From Cryptomeria japonica (taxonomy: Eukaryota; Streptophyta; Pinopsida; Cupressales; Cupressaceae): 64,000 bases of DNA. The stretch's first letter is position 1; every line of letters begins with the position of its first letter. Position numbers and translations under genes: made by a program. The notes under the pieces were generated by a model, which did no database searches, was not told the DNA's origin, and saw nothing but the letters and a program-made list of their open reading frames with translations. This document shows positions 36,522 through 48,605 of this stretch, in pieces. Location: positions 159,112,317 through 159,176,316 of the forward strand of contig NC_081405.1 of NCBI RefSeq assembly GCF_030272615.1. Reading direction: 5' to 3'.

Positions 36522-36930
36522 TGCTTGGTGTAGGAATGGCTCAATAAAGGCCCCATTTCTTCCCAAAGAGTAGGTAGGGGAGTGAGAATGTGGACAACAA
36601 ACATGAGCCACCAAGTGGAGTAAGAGGGTTGTAGGGAACAACCTCTCTTAGGCTTGGTGTAGAAATGGCTCCAAATAGGCTTCCCATTTCTTCCCAAGAA
36701 GGGAATGAGAATGGCACAAAGGCTAACTTGAACTGCCAAGCAGAGTAAGAAAGTCTCTTAGGCTTGGTGTAGAAATGGTTCAAGGGAAGTCCCCATTCCT
36801 TCCTACTATGATCAAAAGACTAGTATGAAAGCCAACTTGAGCCGCCAAGTACTATGAGAGAATTTTGTAGAGGCCAACTCCTCTTAAACTTGGTGTAGAA
36901 ATGGCTCAAGGAAGCCCAATTCTTCCAAGT
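36522..36930 (+). repeat. Degenerate tandem repeat, about 105-130 bp period
   Basis: Four units begin with GCTTGGTGTAG(A/G)AATGG(C/T)T at about 36,523, 36,652, 36,759 and 36,890. Each contains a CCATTTCTTCC-type middle and a GCCAAG-type end. It lies upstream of a PPT and LTR and is best read as the 3' untranslated region of an LTR element. Confidence 0.7.
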
Positions 36931-37097
36931 TGCAATATATGCAATAGTGATTAAGTAGTAGTCTTTCTAAACACCTCATTTGTTTGAAATATACAATTTT
37001 ATCTCTTGTATAGAAATTTCTAACCTATGTGCAGGATCATTCAAGAACAAGAGACAAGGTGGAGGGAATCTTAAATTGCTTGAGGACAAGCAAACTC

Positions 37098-38150
37098 AAG
37101 AGGGGGAGACTGTGATATCCCCAATATCACCTTGAATCAGATTGGATCAGGACTGTTATTTAGTTATAGGCAGCAACATTCTTGTACTGGATGCTTGTAA
37201 TTGCAGTGGATTGTGAAGACAGAGAGAATAATACATGCTGTCGCAGAAGTTCATATCACCGATCAGAAGGACCCATTACTATATCGATGCTTCACATTGA
37301 AGGGTGAAATGGGTAAATCATCAAGGCATGAATAGAAGTTTCATACAAACTAAGTAGCAACACGTCCCACGAAATATCTATTACGTTGCCAAAAGGATGA
37401 TTGTAATTATCATTTAACGAATGGATCATTAGTTAAGAGCAATTAATTATTCAAACAAAGGATGCGATGGAGAGAAGGGGTACACTCTTCATATTGATTG
37501 ATTAGTCAAACAAATATTAATTCGTCTTATGTTCAGCAAATAAATAATATTTATGAAGAAGTGCGATTTAGATAACAAGTTGATTAGTATAAGCAATGGA
37601 AGGGTTTGATTAGGGAAGGAATATGTCTATTCCAATCAAAGGTTGCAACCATCCCATACCAAGGGGAGGATCGATAGCCATTACCAAGTATCGTGGAATT
37701 TATCTATTGTTTTTTGATCCAGTTGGATTGTTCTTTAAGCCTTTACCGAAATCAAGATATCAATTGCACAAGGAAAACAGTCTTATATCAGAAGGAGCAC
37801 GTATTTCTGTATATAGAATTCGCAGGTTGAAATAATATCACTCTGTATACTTTTAAGGTGTATATCAGATGTTGCATCAATCTACCTAGTCCACACATTG
37901 TTCTTTTGAATAATATTATTAATGTTCATCAGTTATATTTCATAGTCCATATCATTTGCAAGATAACATCAATATCATTAAGGAAAGACATCTCTTGAAA
38001 TCAAGAATTAATAGATAATTGTCCCTACTCCCTAAACAACCAAATAAGGGGACATCTCTTTTCTAAAGTATTTGGATAAAGGGGCCACACCTGATGTCCT
38101 AACTGCCACTTGAGTATTGATTTTGTCGTTTATTTTGATGTATCCCTCGT
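37098..38150 (+). mobile_element. 3' LTR with polypurine tract of a truncated LTR element
   Basis: AAGAGGGGGAGAC at 37,098-37,110 is a good PPT, followed by TGTGATATCCCC, an LTR start with TG. The LTR runs right for up to about 1 kb; its end is not fixed because no partner LTR is in the window. The open frame at 37,623-37,835 inside it resembles no known protein. Confidence 0.55.
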
Positions 38151-38162
38151 TCGATTTATACT

Positions 38163-39504
38163 TCACAAAAGATTGTTGAGCGCTCTCATTCTATCAACTG
38201 GAGCCATTAAAGGAGATGATTCAAATTGACTCACTTGAAGCTGATAATGATGAAGCACTTCACACAATTGCGTAAAGGAAGTAAACTCAGAAAAGAGAAG
38301 CTTATCCCTAATGTCTTTTTGTAAATTAGCAATAAAAATTCTTTGAACATCATGATCAGGCATAGGATAAGCAATTTGAGAATATAAATTTTTATATCTA
38401 CCAATAAAATAAATCACTTTTTCTTTAACACCTTGCTTACAATGAATCAAATCAATCAAAGTAATCTTAGGACCAATATTATTTTGAAATTGTTGAATGC
38501 AAGCATTAGCTAATTGTTGAAATGATGCAATAGAATAAGGAGGCAAAGAACAATACCATTGCAACGCTTTATCCCTAAAGCTTCGAGTAAACAATTTAGC
38601 CATAAGTCTTTGATCATGAGCAAAGTCACTACACAAAGTTTGGAATGTTTTTCGCATGAGTCAAGGGATCACTTTTGCCATTGTAAAGCTCTAATTGAGG
38701 GACTTCCATATGTTTAGGACGGTCAGCACGAACAATGTCATTAAATAATGGGATCGCTACATCAAATGTGGGAACATTAAACTTAGATTGGGTAATGGAA
38801 GCCAATTGTTGTTGTAGGGATGAAACAGTTTGAGCTAAGTTATTGATGGTTGCTTTGGTGAATGGATTGAAACTAGGCATATTAGATTGTGATGGAGGAG
38901 TAACATTGTTGTATGTGGGTGGTTGAGAGTAAGGAGGTGGAACGCTATGATATGTGGGTATGGGAGATGATTGGGATACAAATGGAAGACACACGGAGGG
39001 AGGTATATAAGAATTTTGATTAACAAGGTTGCCCCCTTGACTAACATGTGTAGGATTAACATTTTGTGTGGAAGTAGTCATGATAGAAGATGTAAATGTA
39101 GGCACACTAGGAAAGTATGGAGGCATAGGAATATAATGATTCACTTGACTAGTGGGTTGAGAGTAACCAAGGACTTCAACACAACTTTTGATAGGCATTA
39201 TATTAATGTTAACAACATGAGCAAGGACATGCAACAAATCAACACCAATTTTATCACTTTGCACCATTCTTTTTAATCCTTCAATCAATGGGATTGCCTC
39301 ACTTTCCCGGTATTGTTGACTCATCCATTGTTGAAGATTTTCAAATTCATTGTCAATCTTCTCCAATTGGTCAATGGTAAACCTAGTTAGTGATTCATCC
39401 TCATCATGAGAATTATGAAAAGAATGGGGATAAATGACATCATATGTTGGGTTGGAGGAACCACCAACATTCTTATGAAATAAGTTATCCAAATTAGGTT
39501 CCAT
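38163..39504 (-). pseudogene. Gypsy gag polyprotein, minus strand, one frameshift
   Basis: The start MEPNLDNLFHKNVGGSSN opens a long Pro/Ser/Tyr/Asn-rich N-terminus. Then HMEVPQLELYNGKSDPLTHA leads into a retrotransposon gag domain (RSFRDKALQWYCSLPPYSIA, SFQQLANACIQQFQ, IFIANLQKDIRDKLL). The frame shifts once near 38,640, so the two halves are in different frames. The order and spacing match the gag of plant Tat/Ogre-like Gypsy elements. No protease or pol follows downstream (towards 38,100), where another LTR abuts, so the element is gag-only or truncated. Confidence 0.75.
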
Positions 39505-39780
39505 ATCCTTAGTAAATTAACCTTGGGAAGCCTTAATTCTACAGCTTCTTCTCACGAGAATATTGTAGGTAGGACCAATGGTAACAAAACCCATGCTCAA
39601 AGGAGAGAAATTTGAATGCACAAATTGAAAATTGTAATCGAACAAATTAAAATTTTGTAAAAGTTATTGATTAACCAATTAATTAAGCAATTTGATTTAT
39701 GAATTTGAAAGATAAATGCCTCTAAATCATAGCATAACATATCATAAAGATCAGATCTGAAAATGGATTTGAAAAATTAT

Positions 39781-40088
39781 GCAACCCACAAGTGAATTTT
39801 AGAATTATAAATTAGGGTTTTTGTGAATTTAATCTCTAAATTTATGTAATTCAATTGAAAATGAGATCTATGAGTGCAAATTTGTATTTTGAAATGCATA
39901 AATAATCAGATTTGAGACAATGAATCCAAATTAGGCAACCCACAAGTTCAATTTTAGAATTATAAATTAGGGTTTGTGTGAATTTAACCTCTAAATTTAT
40001 GTAATTCAATTGAAAATAAAAATTGTAAGTGTAAATTTGAATTTGAAAATGCATTAACAATCAGATCTGAGATCACAAATCAGAAATT
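39781..40088 (-). repeat. 154-bp tandem duplication in the gag leader
   Basis: Two copies start with GCAACCCACAAG at 39,781 and 39,935. They share ATTTTAGAATTATAAATTAG and CTCTAAATTTATGTAATTC in the same order. It lies upstream of the minus-strand gag. Confidence 0.8.
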
Positions 40089-40994
40089 AAGGTGTAAGAT
40101 GTCGAGTTCACCAAAATGTGATGGTGAAAAATTAGGGTTAGGGTTAAATTAAGATAATAAAACCACTAAATGACCTAATTTACCATTACATTAGGGAAAG
40201 ATGGAATTTGATAGATCTAGGTCTGATAGACCAAGATTCTGATAAGATTCTAGACCTCCTAGATGGAGCTCTTTTTTCCCTAAATTGAATTGAATTTGAA
40301 TTGTTATAGATTAGGGCTAAATAGTGAATTATTGAAGCAATTTGATAGAAACAGTGAGATACAGATGTTGTGCGGAGCCATCAACCTGGATCTGAGCAGA
40401 AGAGGATGATTTGAACCTGTTTCCAAAAGTTCGGCTTGATTTTTCGAAACCGTGTTGCTGGTCACCCTTGTCCTTCAAATTTCTCGCCATCAAAAGGTGA
40501 ACCTGTTTGTCTCTGCGAATCCTGTCAATCCTCTTGAACGCAGCTCTGTACTTGTTTCCTGCACATAGAAAGAAGGGGAAATTATTGGGAATAGGGGTTT
40601 GCCTTAGATCAAACCCCGAAATTGAATTGAAAATGTAAATGAAGTACTGCAGTATGTTGTTGTGTAGCTAGGTCGGATCCCTTCTAGGGCTGACCTAGTG
40701 CACAAAATGCCAAGTGGCCTGTCAGCCTTGGCATTTGGATATCTCTGTTGTATGAGTCTAATTTGGGGTAGGCCCTATTTGGGCGAACCACTTATGTGTA
40801 ACTTGTGATTAAGTTAAATGTAACTTGCAACTTAGGGAGACTCATATGTAACTTGTAATATATAGGTCTGACCCTATCCTTGGCGCCAAAAGTATATGGC
40901 CGACTTGAGGTCTATTAGGAATTATTGATTTGTATATATGCAAGGTCATGATTGCATCAATGACATGAATTCAAGAACATGAAGGATATGTAGT

Positions 40995-41076
40995 GTGCTC
41001 ATGGGTGACGATAAGAGCTTATCGTCTATGGTTGGGAAGGCAACAGATCTGATGTTTGCCTGTGGTTAACGAGCAC
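40995..41076 (+). promoter_or_regulatory. Branched RNA fold upstream of the PBS of the short Copia
   Basis: The outer arms GTGCTC (40,995-41,000) and GAGCAC (41,071-41,076) enclose the 20-nt palindrome at 41,007-41,026 (arms GACGATAAG and CTTATCGTC) and a GGCAA/TTGCC hairpin (41,039-41,060). The layout matches 15,831-15,916 in Copia-A. Confidence 0.5.
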
Positions 41077-41259
41077 TACCATAAAATCAACATGGTATCA
41101 GAGCGGGTTCCTTCTATAGAGCCTAATCGCTTGAAGGTAGATCTTGTGCTTTTGAGGGAGCTTGACACTTCAGCTTCAAAGGAAGCATGACATTTCAGCT
41201 TTAGAGGGAGCTTGTCATTTTCAACTTCAGAGGAGCCACATCATCATGAAGTTTTGTTA

Positions 41260-41740
41260 GTGAGTTCTTCTCTGTGAGGGAGAAGTTCGAGGTGCAATCC
41301 CTTGTTAATGAGTTCTTCTCTGTGAGGGAAAAGTTCAAGGTGCAATCCCTTGTTAATGCATTCTTCTCTGGGAGAAGTTTGAGGTGAAAGCCCTCGTTCC
41401 ACCCTCTGTGAGTAGGCATGGTGGAGATGCATTCTTCTTTGGGAAAAGTCTGAGATTAAAGCCCTCGTTCCACCCTCTGCGAGTAGGCATGGTGGAGATG
41501 CATTCTTCTCTGGGAGAAGTCTGAGGTTAGAGCCCTCATTCCACCCTTCGCGAGTAGGCATGGTGGTAATGCACCCTTCTTTGGAAGAGGGTTGAGGTGA
41601 AATCTCTCTTCCACCCTCTGCGAGTAGGCATGGTGAGCCCACCCTCTGCAAGTAGGTATGGTGGGTATCATGGAAGAAATTCCATGATGTGCTTGTTCAT
41701 CCCCTAGGAGTAGCTATGGTGAACCGTGAACGTATTATTC
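41260..41740 (+). repeat. Hairpin-bearing tandem repeats inside the short Copia
   Basis: Units of about 95 bp combine a CTTCTC/GAGAAG-type hairpin with a TCCACC-CTC-TGC-GAGTAG-GCA-T-GGTGGA hairpin (for example 41,469-41,496). A CCCACC/GGTGGG version is at 41,638-41,665. A perfect 8-bp stem TCATGGAA/TTCCATGA with a GAAA loop is at 41,668-41,687. Confidence 0.8.
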
Positions 41741-42391
41741 ATGGGGGTAGTCATGGTGGTAGTCACTATGTGACTTGGTTATTCAGAAGGAATCCTCCCT
41801 AGTTAAGAGGGAGTGTTGTTGTGTAGCTAGGTCGGATCCCTTCTAGGGCCGACCTAGTGCACAAAATGCCAAGTGGCCTGTCGGCCTTGGCATTTGGATA
41901 TCTTAGTTGTATGAGTCTAATTTGGGGTAGGCCCTATTTGGGCGAACCACTCATGTGTAACTTGTGATTAAGTTAAATGTCACTTGCAACTTAGGGAGAC
42001 TCATATGTAACTTGTAATATATAGGTTTGACCCTATCCTTTGCGCCAAAAGTATATGGCCGACTTGAGGTCTATTAGGAAGTATTGATTCATATATATGC
42101 AAGGTCATGATTGCATCAATGACATGAATTCAAGAACATGAAGGACATGTAGTGTGCTCGGGGGTGACGATAAGAGCTTATCGTCTATGGTTGGGAAGGC
42201 AACAGATCTGATTATTGCTTGTGGTTAACGAGCACTACCATAAAATCAACATAGTAAAATACTTTCCTTTGGAGGGAAAGGCTGAAAATGAATGAAAACC
42301 TAATGATATACCTTTAATGAAGTTTTGTTTGTCTTCACAAGGAATTAGGGTTTCATGTAGATGGTTTTCATAAAACATAGAACATGAATGC

Positions 42392-43672
42392 TGATGAGTT
42401 GAGACTTTGTCATATTTTTATCTTCAGAACTCTTGGGTTTTTGTTATCTTTTGGTTTGCATAGTAGTAGTGATGTATTGGAAGTTGACTATATGTATTCC
42501 ATATGTTAAGCCCGAACTTATTAAATCATGTTTTATCTTTGCCAGTCTATTCTTGCAGCCATGCCATTTATTCCTGCAGCCATGTAATTTATTCTTGTTG
42601 CCATGCGGATTATTTAGGGCAATATCATATGTGAATTAATAGATGTGTTAATTAAATAAAATGTGTATGCATGTCCTTGTATGTTATTTATGTTGTAGTG
42701 CAGGTAATAAATGATGCTGCGGTGGATATTCTCCTATCGCGCCTGATGAAGGGAAGGATACGCAAGAGATAACTGAAGATCAAACTGTAGAAGAGCTGAG
42801 CAAGCGTAAGGGACGGCATAAGTGGAGGAGTCAAGCGACACTACCAATGTCTAACTTCAGTGGACATTGAATTTGCAAATACCGCCACAGCATGCAATGA
42901 CTGTGGTTCGGTTTAGATCCACGTTTCTTGCAACATAACTCCAGTTATCTCTTCTATCGGTCAATCATCCGCCTCTTCTTCTGGGCGTGATTTGTGTTGT
43001 CTATTGTAGTTAATTTCTTTTTAATAAGAATCTCTTCTTCTTCTTAGGGTTAGTTAGCCAAAAGGGAGAAGAATAGAGCAGAGGTTTTTTGATAATCATT
43101 CTTGAGTTTCTTTTCATATTAAAACTATGTAATCACTTTTAGAAAGCAATGAATAAAGTAATGTTATTATGATCTGTTAAGAGTTGTTTTCAGGAAGCCT
43201 GGTATCACTCATCCAAGGGGGCCCACTTGGTGAGTGATCCTGTGTGTTCGTTAAAATTAGTTTTCTTTCCTTAGCTGCAGTAGAAGTTCTTGCGTTGACT
43301 GTTCTTGCAGACACTGGAAACAGATCCACTGACTGTTCCTGTAGCCAAGCTAGAACAGAGTAATTTCTGTTTATCCATATTGAATTTATCCAGCATTGCT
43401 TTTATGAATTTATTCAAAAATTTTCTTGAAGCCTTTCCATAGTTTCCATTCTTGTTTACCTTTTTCCGCATAATGTTAGTTACTGCAGTAATGCAGAATA
43501 GCTATTGCAGGAACTTAGTGCATATATAGTACAGACCCATTTCAAGTACTACGTCCCTGGGTTGACAATCAAATGAACACTAGCTATGGAAATAGTGACT
43601 TTACCAAATGAATGTCCAAACTTTGGATTGAGACTACAATTAGAGTTATTATTCTTATTGTTGGGGTGAACA
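42392..43672 (+). repeat. Gypsy-A 5' LTR
   Basis: 1,281 bp, from TGATGAGTTGAGAC to TTGGGGTGAACA. It includes several TTCCTGCAGCCA-like words (near 42,552, 42,572, 43,298 and 43,337). Confidence 0.95.
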
Positions 43673-43676
43673 TTTT

Positions 43677-43694
43677 TGGTGTCGTTGCCGGGGA
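43677..43694 (+). promoter_or_regulatory. Gypsy-A primer-binding site (tRNA-Asp type)
   Basis: TGGTGTCGTTGCCGGGGA, four bases after the LTR. It differs from the common plant Gypsy PBS TGGCGCCGTTGCCGGGGA by two C-to-T changes, both explicable by cytosine deamination. Confidence 0.85.
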
Positions 43695-43796
43695 TGGTGT
43701 CAAACTAAGAACCTGTTATGGTTATTATCTTTTCAGTTTTCAGTTAATTGTTTTTTTTTGGTATGCCTAATTGTTCGAAAAATTTCATGAATCTGC

Positions 43797-45268
43797 ATGC
43801 ATAGACGAAGAAGAGATGTTCTAGGTAGATTTCTGCCCAGTCATCCTAATCACGCAGAAAATAATTCCTCAGATATAAATCCTTTTGCTGAACTTTATCA
43901 AACCCCAGAGAATTTCAATCACCCTGAATCTGAATTCCCAGAAGGCAGTCTTCATTTCCTCTTTGGACCTCAAGAAGAAGAATTTCATATAGTAACAACC
44001 CCCACAAGTCCAATGCAAGGAAACCCACCTCCTGGTGGAAATAATCCACCACCACAACCAGACCCAACGTTTGAGTTCCCCATATTTGATCAGCATGATA
44101 ATGCCAATCTCAAGAACATTCCAGCTTCTTTTGTCCCTAAATTCTATGGATTGGTGACAGAGGACCCAAACACATTTCTGTTTGAGTTTGATGTTCTCTG
44201 TAGGAGTTTTGACGATACTACCGATGCCCATAGGCTCAAAATATTTCCTGCCACCTTGAAGAAGTCATCCTTGAGATGGTTTATGAGCTTGGGTAGTAGT
44301 ACAATCAATATATGGGATGAGATGAAATGGTTGTTTCTGGCAAAATATAAAGATTATTGTAGAGGCACTGATCGTCATGGGGATGATATCTTTAGAATGA
44401 CACAGAAAGAAGATGAGTCTTGAAGATTATCTAGAGAGGTTCCTGTTTAGTGTCAAAAAGTCCAAACATAGTACTCTCAATGAAGATTCCCTCAAGTTGA
44501 TATTTTTGAGGGGAATCAGTGATGAATGCACCAATTTTGTTGGATCTTATGGGAGGAGGTGACATTACACAGTCCACTTGGGCTGAAATAGGACAAATTT
44601 GTAAGAAGTATTCCAGATCTGCTTCTAAGAAGAACAGACGTTTCAAGCCAGGAGCACCATCATTAGCATTTGGTACTGGAGTTTCTAGATTGGAACTTAG
44701 CCATTTATTGAAGGACTTTAAGGAGGACATTATAAATAATATGGCTACCCAGTTGGATACACTTGCAGCTAAGAAGAAGCATGAAGAATCTGATGCATTT
44801 CTTGTAGAATTTTGCCCTCATTATAGACAGCGAAAGAAGGATTGCCGATGCAAAATGGTTGCAAATGTGGAAGTTCCTGACTTCAAGCCAATACAAGGTG
44901 AGGATGAGCAAGTCTTCTATGTTGCTCAAAGAAGGCCAAATTTCCAAAGACAAGGTATGCCTCCGGATCCACTTTCTTTTTCTGGTTATAGTGGAAATTC
45001 TTATGTACCAAATAACCATTGGCAACCACCTTATGCCCAAAATCTTGGTAATTATCAAAACTGGCATGGTTCTCAAGCCCAAGGGCAGCATTTTGGTAAT
45101 CAAATGCCACAGTGGCAGCAGCCACAAGGGAATTGGTATCCACCTCAAAGCCAAGTCAGTTTCAAGGGAATTGGCAACCTACTTCTCAATGGAGGGGGAG
45201 TCAGCCATGGAATGCCCAATCTTCTGGTTATCAATAGCCTATTCAGCAGCCACAACCTCTTGCACTAA
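43797..45268 (+). pseudogene. Gypsy-A gag, frameshifted
   Basis: MHRRRRDVLGRFLPSHPNHA opens the protein. A Pro-rich stretch follows, then the gag core (IPASFVPKFYGLVTEDPNTF, KIFPATLKKSSLRWFMSL). The frame is lost near 44,423 and resumes by 44,519 (CTNFVG region, then WAEIGQICKKYSRSASKKNR). It ends in a Gln/Pro/Asn-rich tail containing CPHYRQRKKDCRCK, a Cys/His cluster that may be a reduced nucleocapsid motif. The tail shifts frame again after 45,170. Non-functional. Confidence 0.8.
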
Positions 45269-45555
45269 TGCCTCCTCCTGCAGCCACTACTGTCCCACCT
45301 AAGCCAACGCAGTTGTCTACTCAACCACTGCCAAATCTTAATATTAAATCTTAGCAACAACAACAAGCTTATTCAGCAGATCTTAATCAATACCCAGCCT
45401 GTTCTCTATCTCTAAGTGATATTCACCTCTGATCTGGGACAAAATTGCCTAATACATCTCCTCCAGTTATCACTGAGGTACAAGAAGAACAAGAAATCTC
45501 TGATCCAACAGATGCAATACCTCATAAGCAGATATTACCGCCATTTCCCTAGAGA

Positions 45556-46203
45556 TTGCAAGAAAAGGAAGTTCCTACAGAACAAGAGCAAGGCTTTGAT
45601 ATTATAGATCAACTGAAGCATATTTGTGTTAAAATTCCATTGTTGCAAGCAATAAAAGATGTTCCTATATATGGTAAGGCACTGAGAGAAGCATGTCTAA
45701 AAAAACCTGGCAGGAAGAAGAAGGATCCACAAACAGTGCATGTTATGGGTCAACTGGCAGATATTATGTTAGGCAAGATTGCCATTCCAAAATATTTTGA
45801 TCCAGGTAGTCCTGTGGTAAGTATAGTCATTAATGGTAACTAGATAAGAAATGTTTTAATTGATTTAGGGGCAGCCATTAATGTGATGACAGGAGAAGTA
45901 ATGAAACAGCTTGGAATCAATAGTCTAAGGCCTACACCCACAGTTCTACAACTTGTTGATAGCTCTACAGTGAGACCTGATGGTAAGATTGAAGATGTAG
46001 TGGTTATTTTGGATTTTTGGGAATACCCTGCAGACTTTATGATTCTATCTCCAAAGGGAACATTGGGAAGATATCCGGTGATTTTGGGAAGACCTTGGCT
46101 TGCCACAGCTGATGCATATATTGGATGTAGATCAGGGGATATGACTATTTCAGATGGGAATTCTACAAAAACATTAGCCTTGTATTCTCTTGCACAACCC
46201 TAG
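45556..46203 (+). pseudogene. Gypsy-A aspartic protease region
   Basis: After KAYGKAL-like linker sequence and a stop at 45,841, the retropepsin core reads VLIDLGAAINVMTGEVMKQL. DLG replaces DTG/DSG, as is common in this clade. It is followed by GRYPVILGRPWLATADAYIG, the flap and helper region. A second stop falls at 46,201, just before the RT frame. The order gag-protease-RT is the normal Gypsy order. Confidence 0.8.
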
Positions 46204-48605
46204 CTTGATCAACAAGCAGCCGTCTGGCCTATTTTGGGAGAAGAATCTGAGAGAATTGACTCTATTAATCACCTTATGATGATTAATCGAGGACCATTCA
46301 TGCAATTACATGATGAAGAATCAATTCTTTATAACATTCTGATAAATGAGTTAATAGAACAACAAAAATTGCAGGAGTTGGTTCCGAATATTGCAGGTTT
46401 GGACTTTCTTGCAGCCACTGATATATTGCATACTCTGTTGCCACAGGAAGTATCTTCTTCTCATTTTTCTGATATGAACCAGATTGATCTTACTATCAAG
46501 ATAGAAGTTGATTTGAATAAATGTTTAAATATCAACAGAGATCTTTCAGATACTCAAAAAGAGGCCCTTGTGGACTTGCTGAAATATCATAAAAATGCTT
46601 TTGCATGGGATTACAAGGATATGCATGGGATAGATCCAACAGTTTGCACCCATCGTATCTATATAAAAGAAGAATGTTGCCCATTCAAACAACCTCAAAG
46701 AAGAATCAATTCTGCCTTAAAAGAGATAGTTAAAGAAGAATTGCAGAAGTTGTTAAAGGCCGGGTTTATCTATCCTATCTCTGATAGCCAATGGGTATCA
46801 CCTTTGGTCATAGTCCCTAAGAAAGGAGGAAAATGGAGGGTATGTGTTGATTATAGAGCCCTGAATTCAGCAACAAGAAAAGATCATTTTCCATTACCAT
46901 TTGTGGATCAGGTATTGGATTCCTTGGCTGGTAAAAGATACTTTTCATTCCTTGATGGATTCAGTGGTTACAATCAAATTCAGATAGCCCCGGAGGATCA
47001 AGAAAAGACAACATTTACTTGTTTTTGGGGCACATATGCATATTCTGTTCTTCCTTTTGGATTGTGCAATGCTCCAACCACTTTTCAAAGAGCAGTGATC
47101 AGTATCTTTTCTGATATTTCTCAAGACATCATGGAAATCTATATGGATGACTTTACAACTTATGGTACTGAATTTGAACAAGCATTAGGGAATCTGAAAA
47201 AAGTTTTGCAGCGATGTGAGGACTATAGTTTGTCATTAAATAGTGAGAAATGCTTCATCATGATGCAAGAAGGAATAGTCCTTGGTCATCATATCTCTGT
47301 AAAAGGCATACAGGTGGATCCAGCAAAGATTGAAGTCATTCAGCATATCAATGCCCCTGTGAAGCAAAAAGATGTAAGAAGTTTCCTTGGTCATGTTGGA
47401 TACTACAGAAGGTTTATCAAAGATTTCAGCAAAAATGCAAGTCCATCATATTCATTGTTTACCAAAGATATGGAATTTAAATGGACCTCTGCATGCAATG
47501 AAGCTTTCTTAAAGCTTAAGCATGCCTTGACTCAAGCACTAGTTCTTAAAGGTCCAAATTGGTCTTTACCATTTCAAATTCATACAGATGCATTTGATAA
47601 TGCAATAGGGGCAGTGTTAGGACAAAAGATTGACAAAGTGGAAAATGCAATATATTATATTAGCAAGAACTTACAGGGACTTGAGTTTAATTACACAGTC
47701 ACTGAAAAGGAAATGTTAGCTGTTATATATGCACTCAACAAATTCAGGCACTATATCACGGGATATCCCATATTTGTGCATACAAATCATACTGCAATCA
47801 GATATCTCATGAATAAGCCTTCAATTACTGGTAGATTAGCTCGCTGGTTATTGTTGATGCAGGAATTTGATATCACAGTTGTTGATAAACTAGGGAAGTC
47901 TAATGTGGTTGCAGACTATCTTTCAAGACTTCAGTTGCAAGAGGATTCTACAGTGATAGATGATGCTTTTCCAGATGAACATTTATTTCTTATCGAAGCT
48001 CACACTCCCTGGTATGCTGATATTGCCAACTATTTAGCTGCTGCTAAAATGCCAATTCACTTTTCCCCTAAAGAAAGAAGATTGTTAGTTGAAAAAAGTT
48101 TTAACTTCTCACGGATTGCTAATTGTTTGTTTTATACTGGGCCTGACCAAGTCATGAGAAGATGTGTGAGAGAAGATGAAACATATGATATCCTGCATGC
48201 ATGTCATGATGAGCCACGTGGAGGACATTTTGCTGCCAAAAGAACAACACTCAAAGTACTAAATACAGGATACTATTGGCCCACATTACACAAGGATGCA
48301 ACATAGTATACAAGGAAATGTGATAGATGCCAGTGTATGGGAAGACCTACAAAATCTGATGAGATGCCATTATATCGACAAATATCAGTAGCACCATTTG
48401 ATAAATGGGGTTTAGATTTTGTTGGTCCAATTGATCCACCTTCTAATGGCAAATCCTACATTTTGGTATGTACTGACTATGTAACAAAATGGGTGGAAGC
48501 TCGTGCCATGACACATGCAAGAGATAATAAGGTGGCTGAATTTCTTTATGAAGAGATATTTACAAGATATGGAGTACCAAGAGAGATTGTCTCAGACCAG
48601 GGACC
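46204..48605 (+). pseudogene. Gypsy-A RT, RNase H and first part of integrase
   Basis: The RT core reads SQWVSPLVIVPKKGGKWRVC, FPLPFVDQVLDSLAGKRYFS, LPFGLCNAPTTFQRA and IYMDDF (catalytic YMDD). The RNase H part reads HTDAFDNAIGAVLGQ and TVTEKEMLAVIYALNKFRHY. The integrase zinc finger (HACHDEPRGGHFAAKRT through KCDRC) contains a TAG at 48,304. The integrase core starts WGLDFVGPI, CTDYVTKWVEA, and reaches VSDQGP, where the giant solo LTR interrupts it. The frame from 46,234 to 48,306 is open for 690 codons, so decay is limited. Confidence 0.95.

Larger units (their letters stand above)
40655..42251 (+). mobile_element. Short internally deleted Copia with two 438-bp LTRs
   Basis: LTRs at 40,655-41,092 and 41,814-42,251 are both exactly 438 bp, with about 17 differences by hand count (near 4%). 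The flanks are CAGTA (40,650-40,654) and TAGTA (42,252-42,256), a 5-bp TSD with one change. The PBS TGGTATCAGAGCGGGTTCC (41,093-41,111) matches tRNA-iMet closely. The PPT AAGAGGGAG is at 41,805-41,813. The ~720-bp interior has no gag or pol, only hairpin-bearing repeats. It is a non-autonomous derivative of a Copia family related to Copia-A (same PPT, related LTR start and leader fold). Confidence 0.9.

Noticed and set aside
44705-45154. Minus-strand open frames opposite Gypsy-A gag
   Set aside because: They are antisense shadows of the gag reading frame, hydrophobic by complement and without any known domain.
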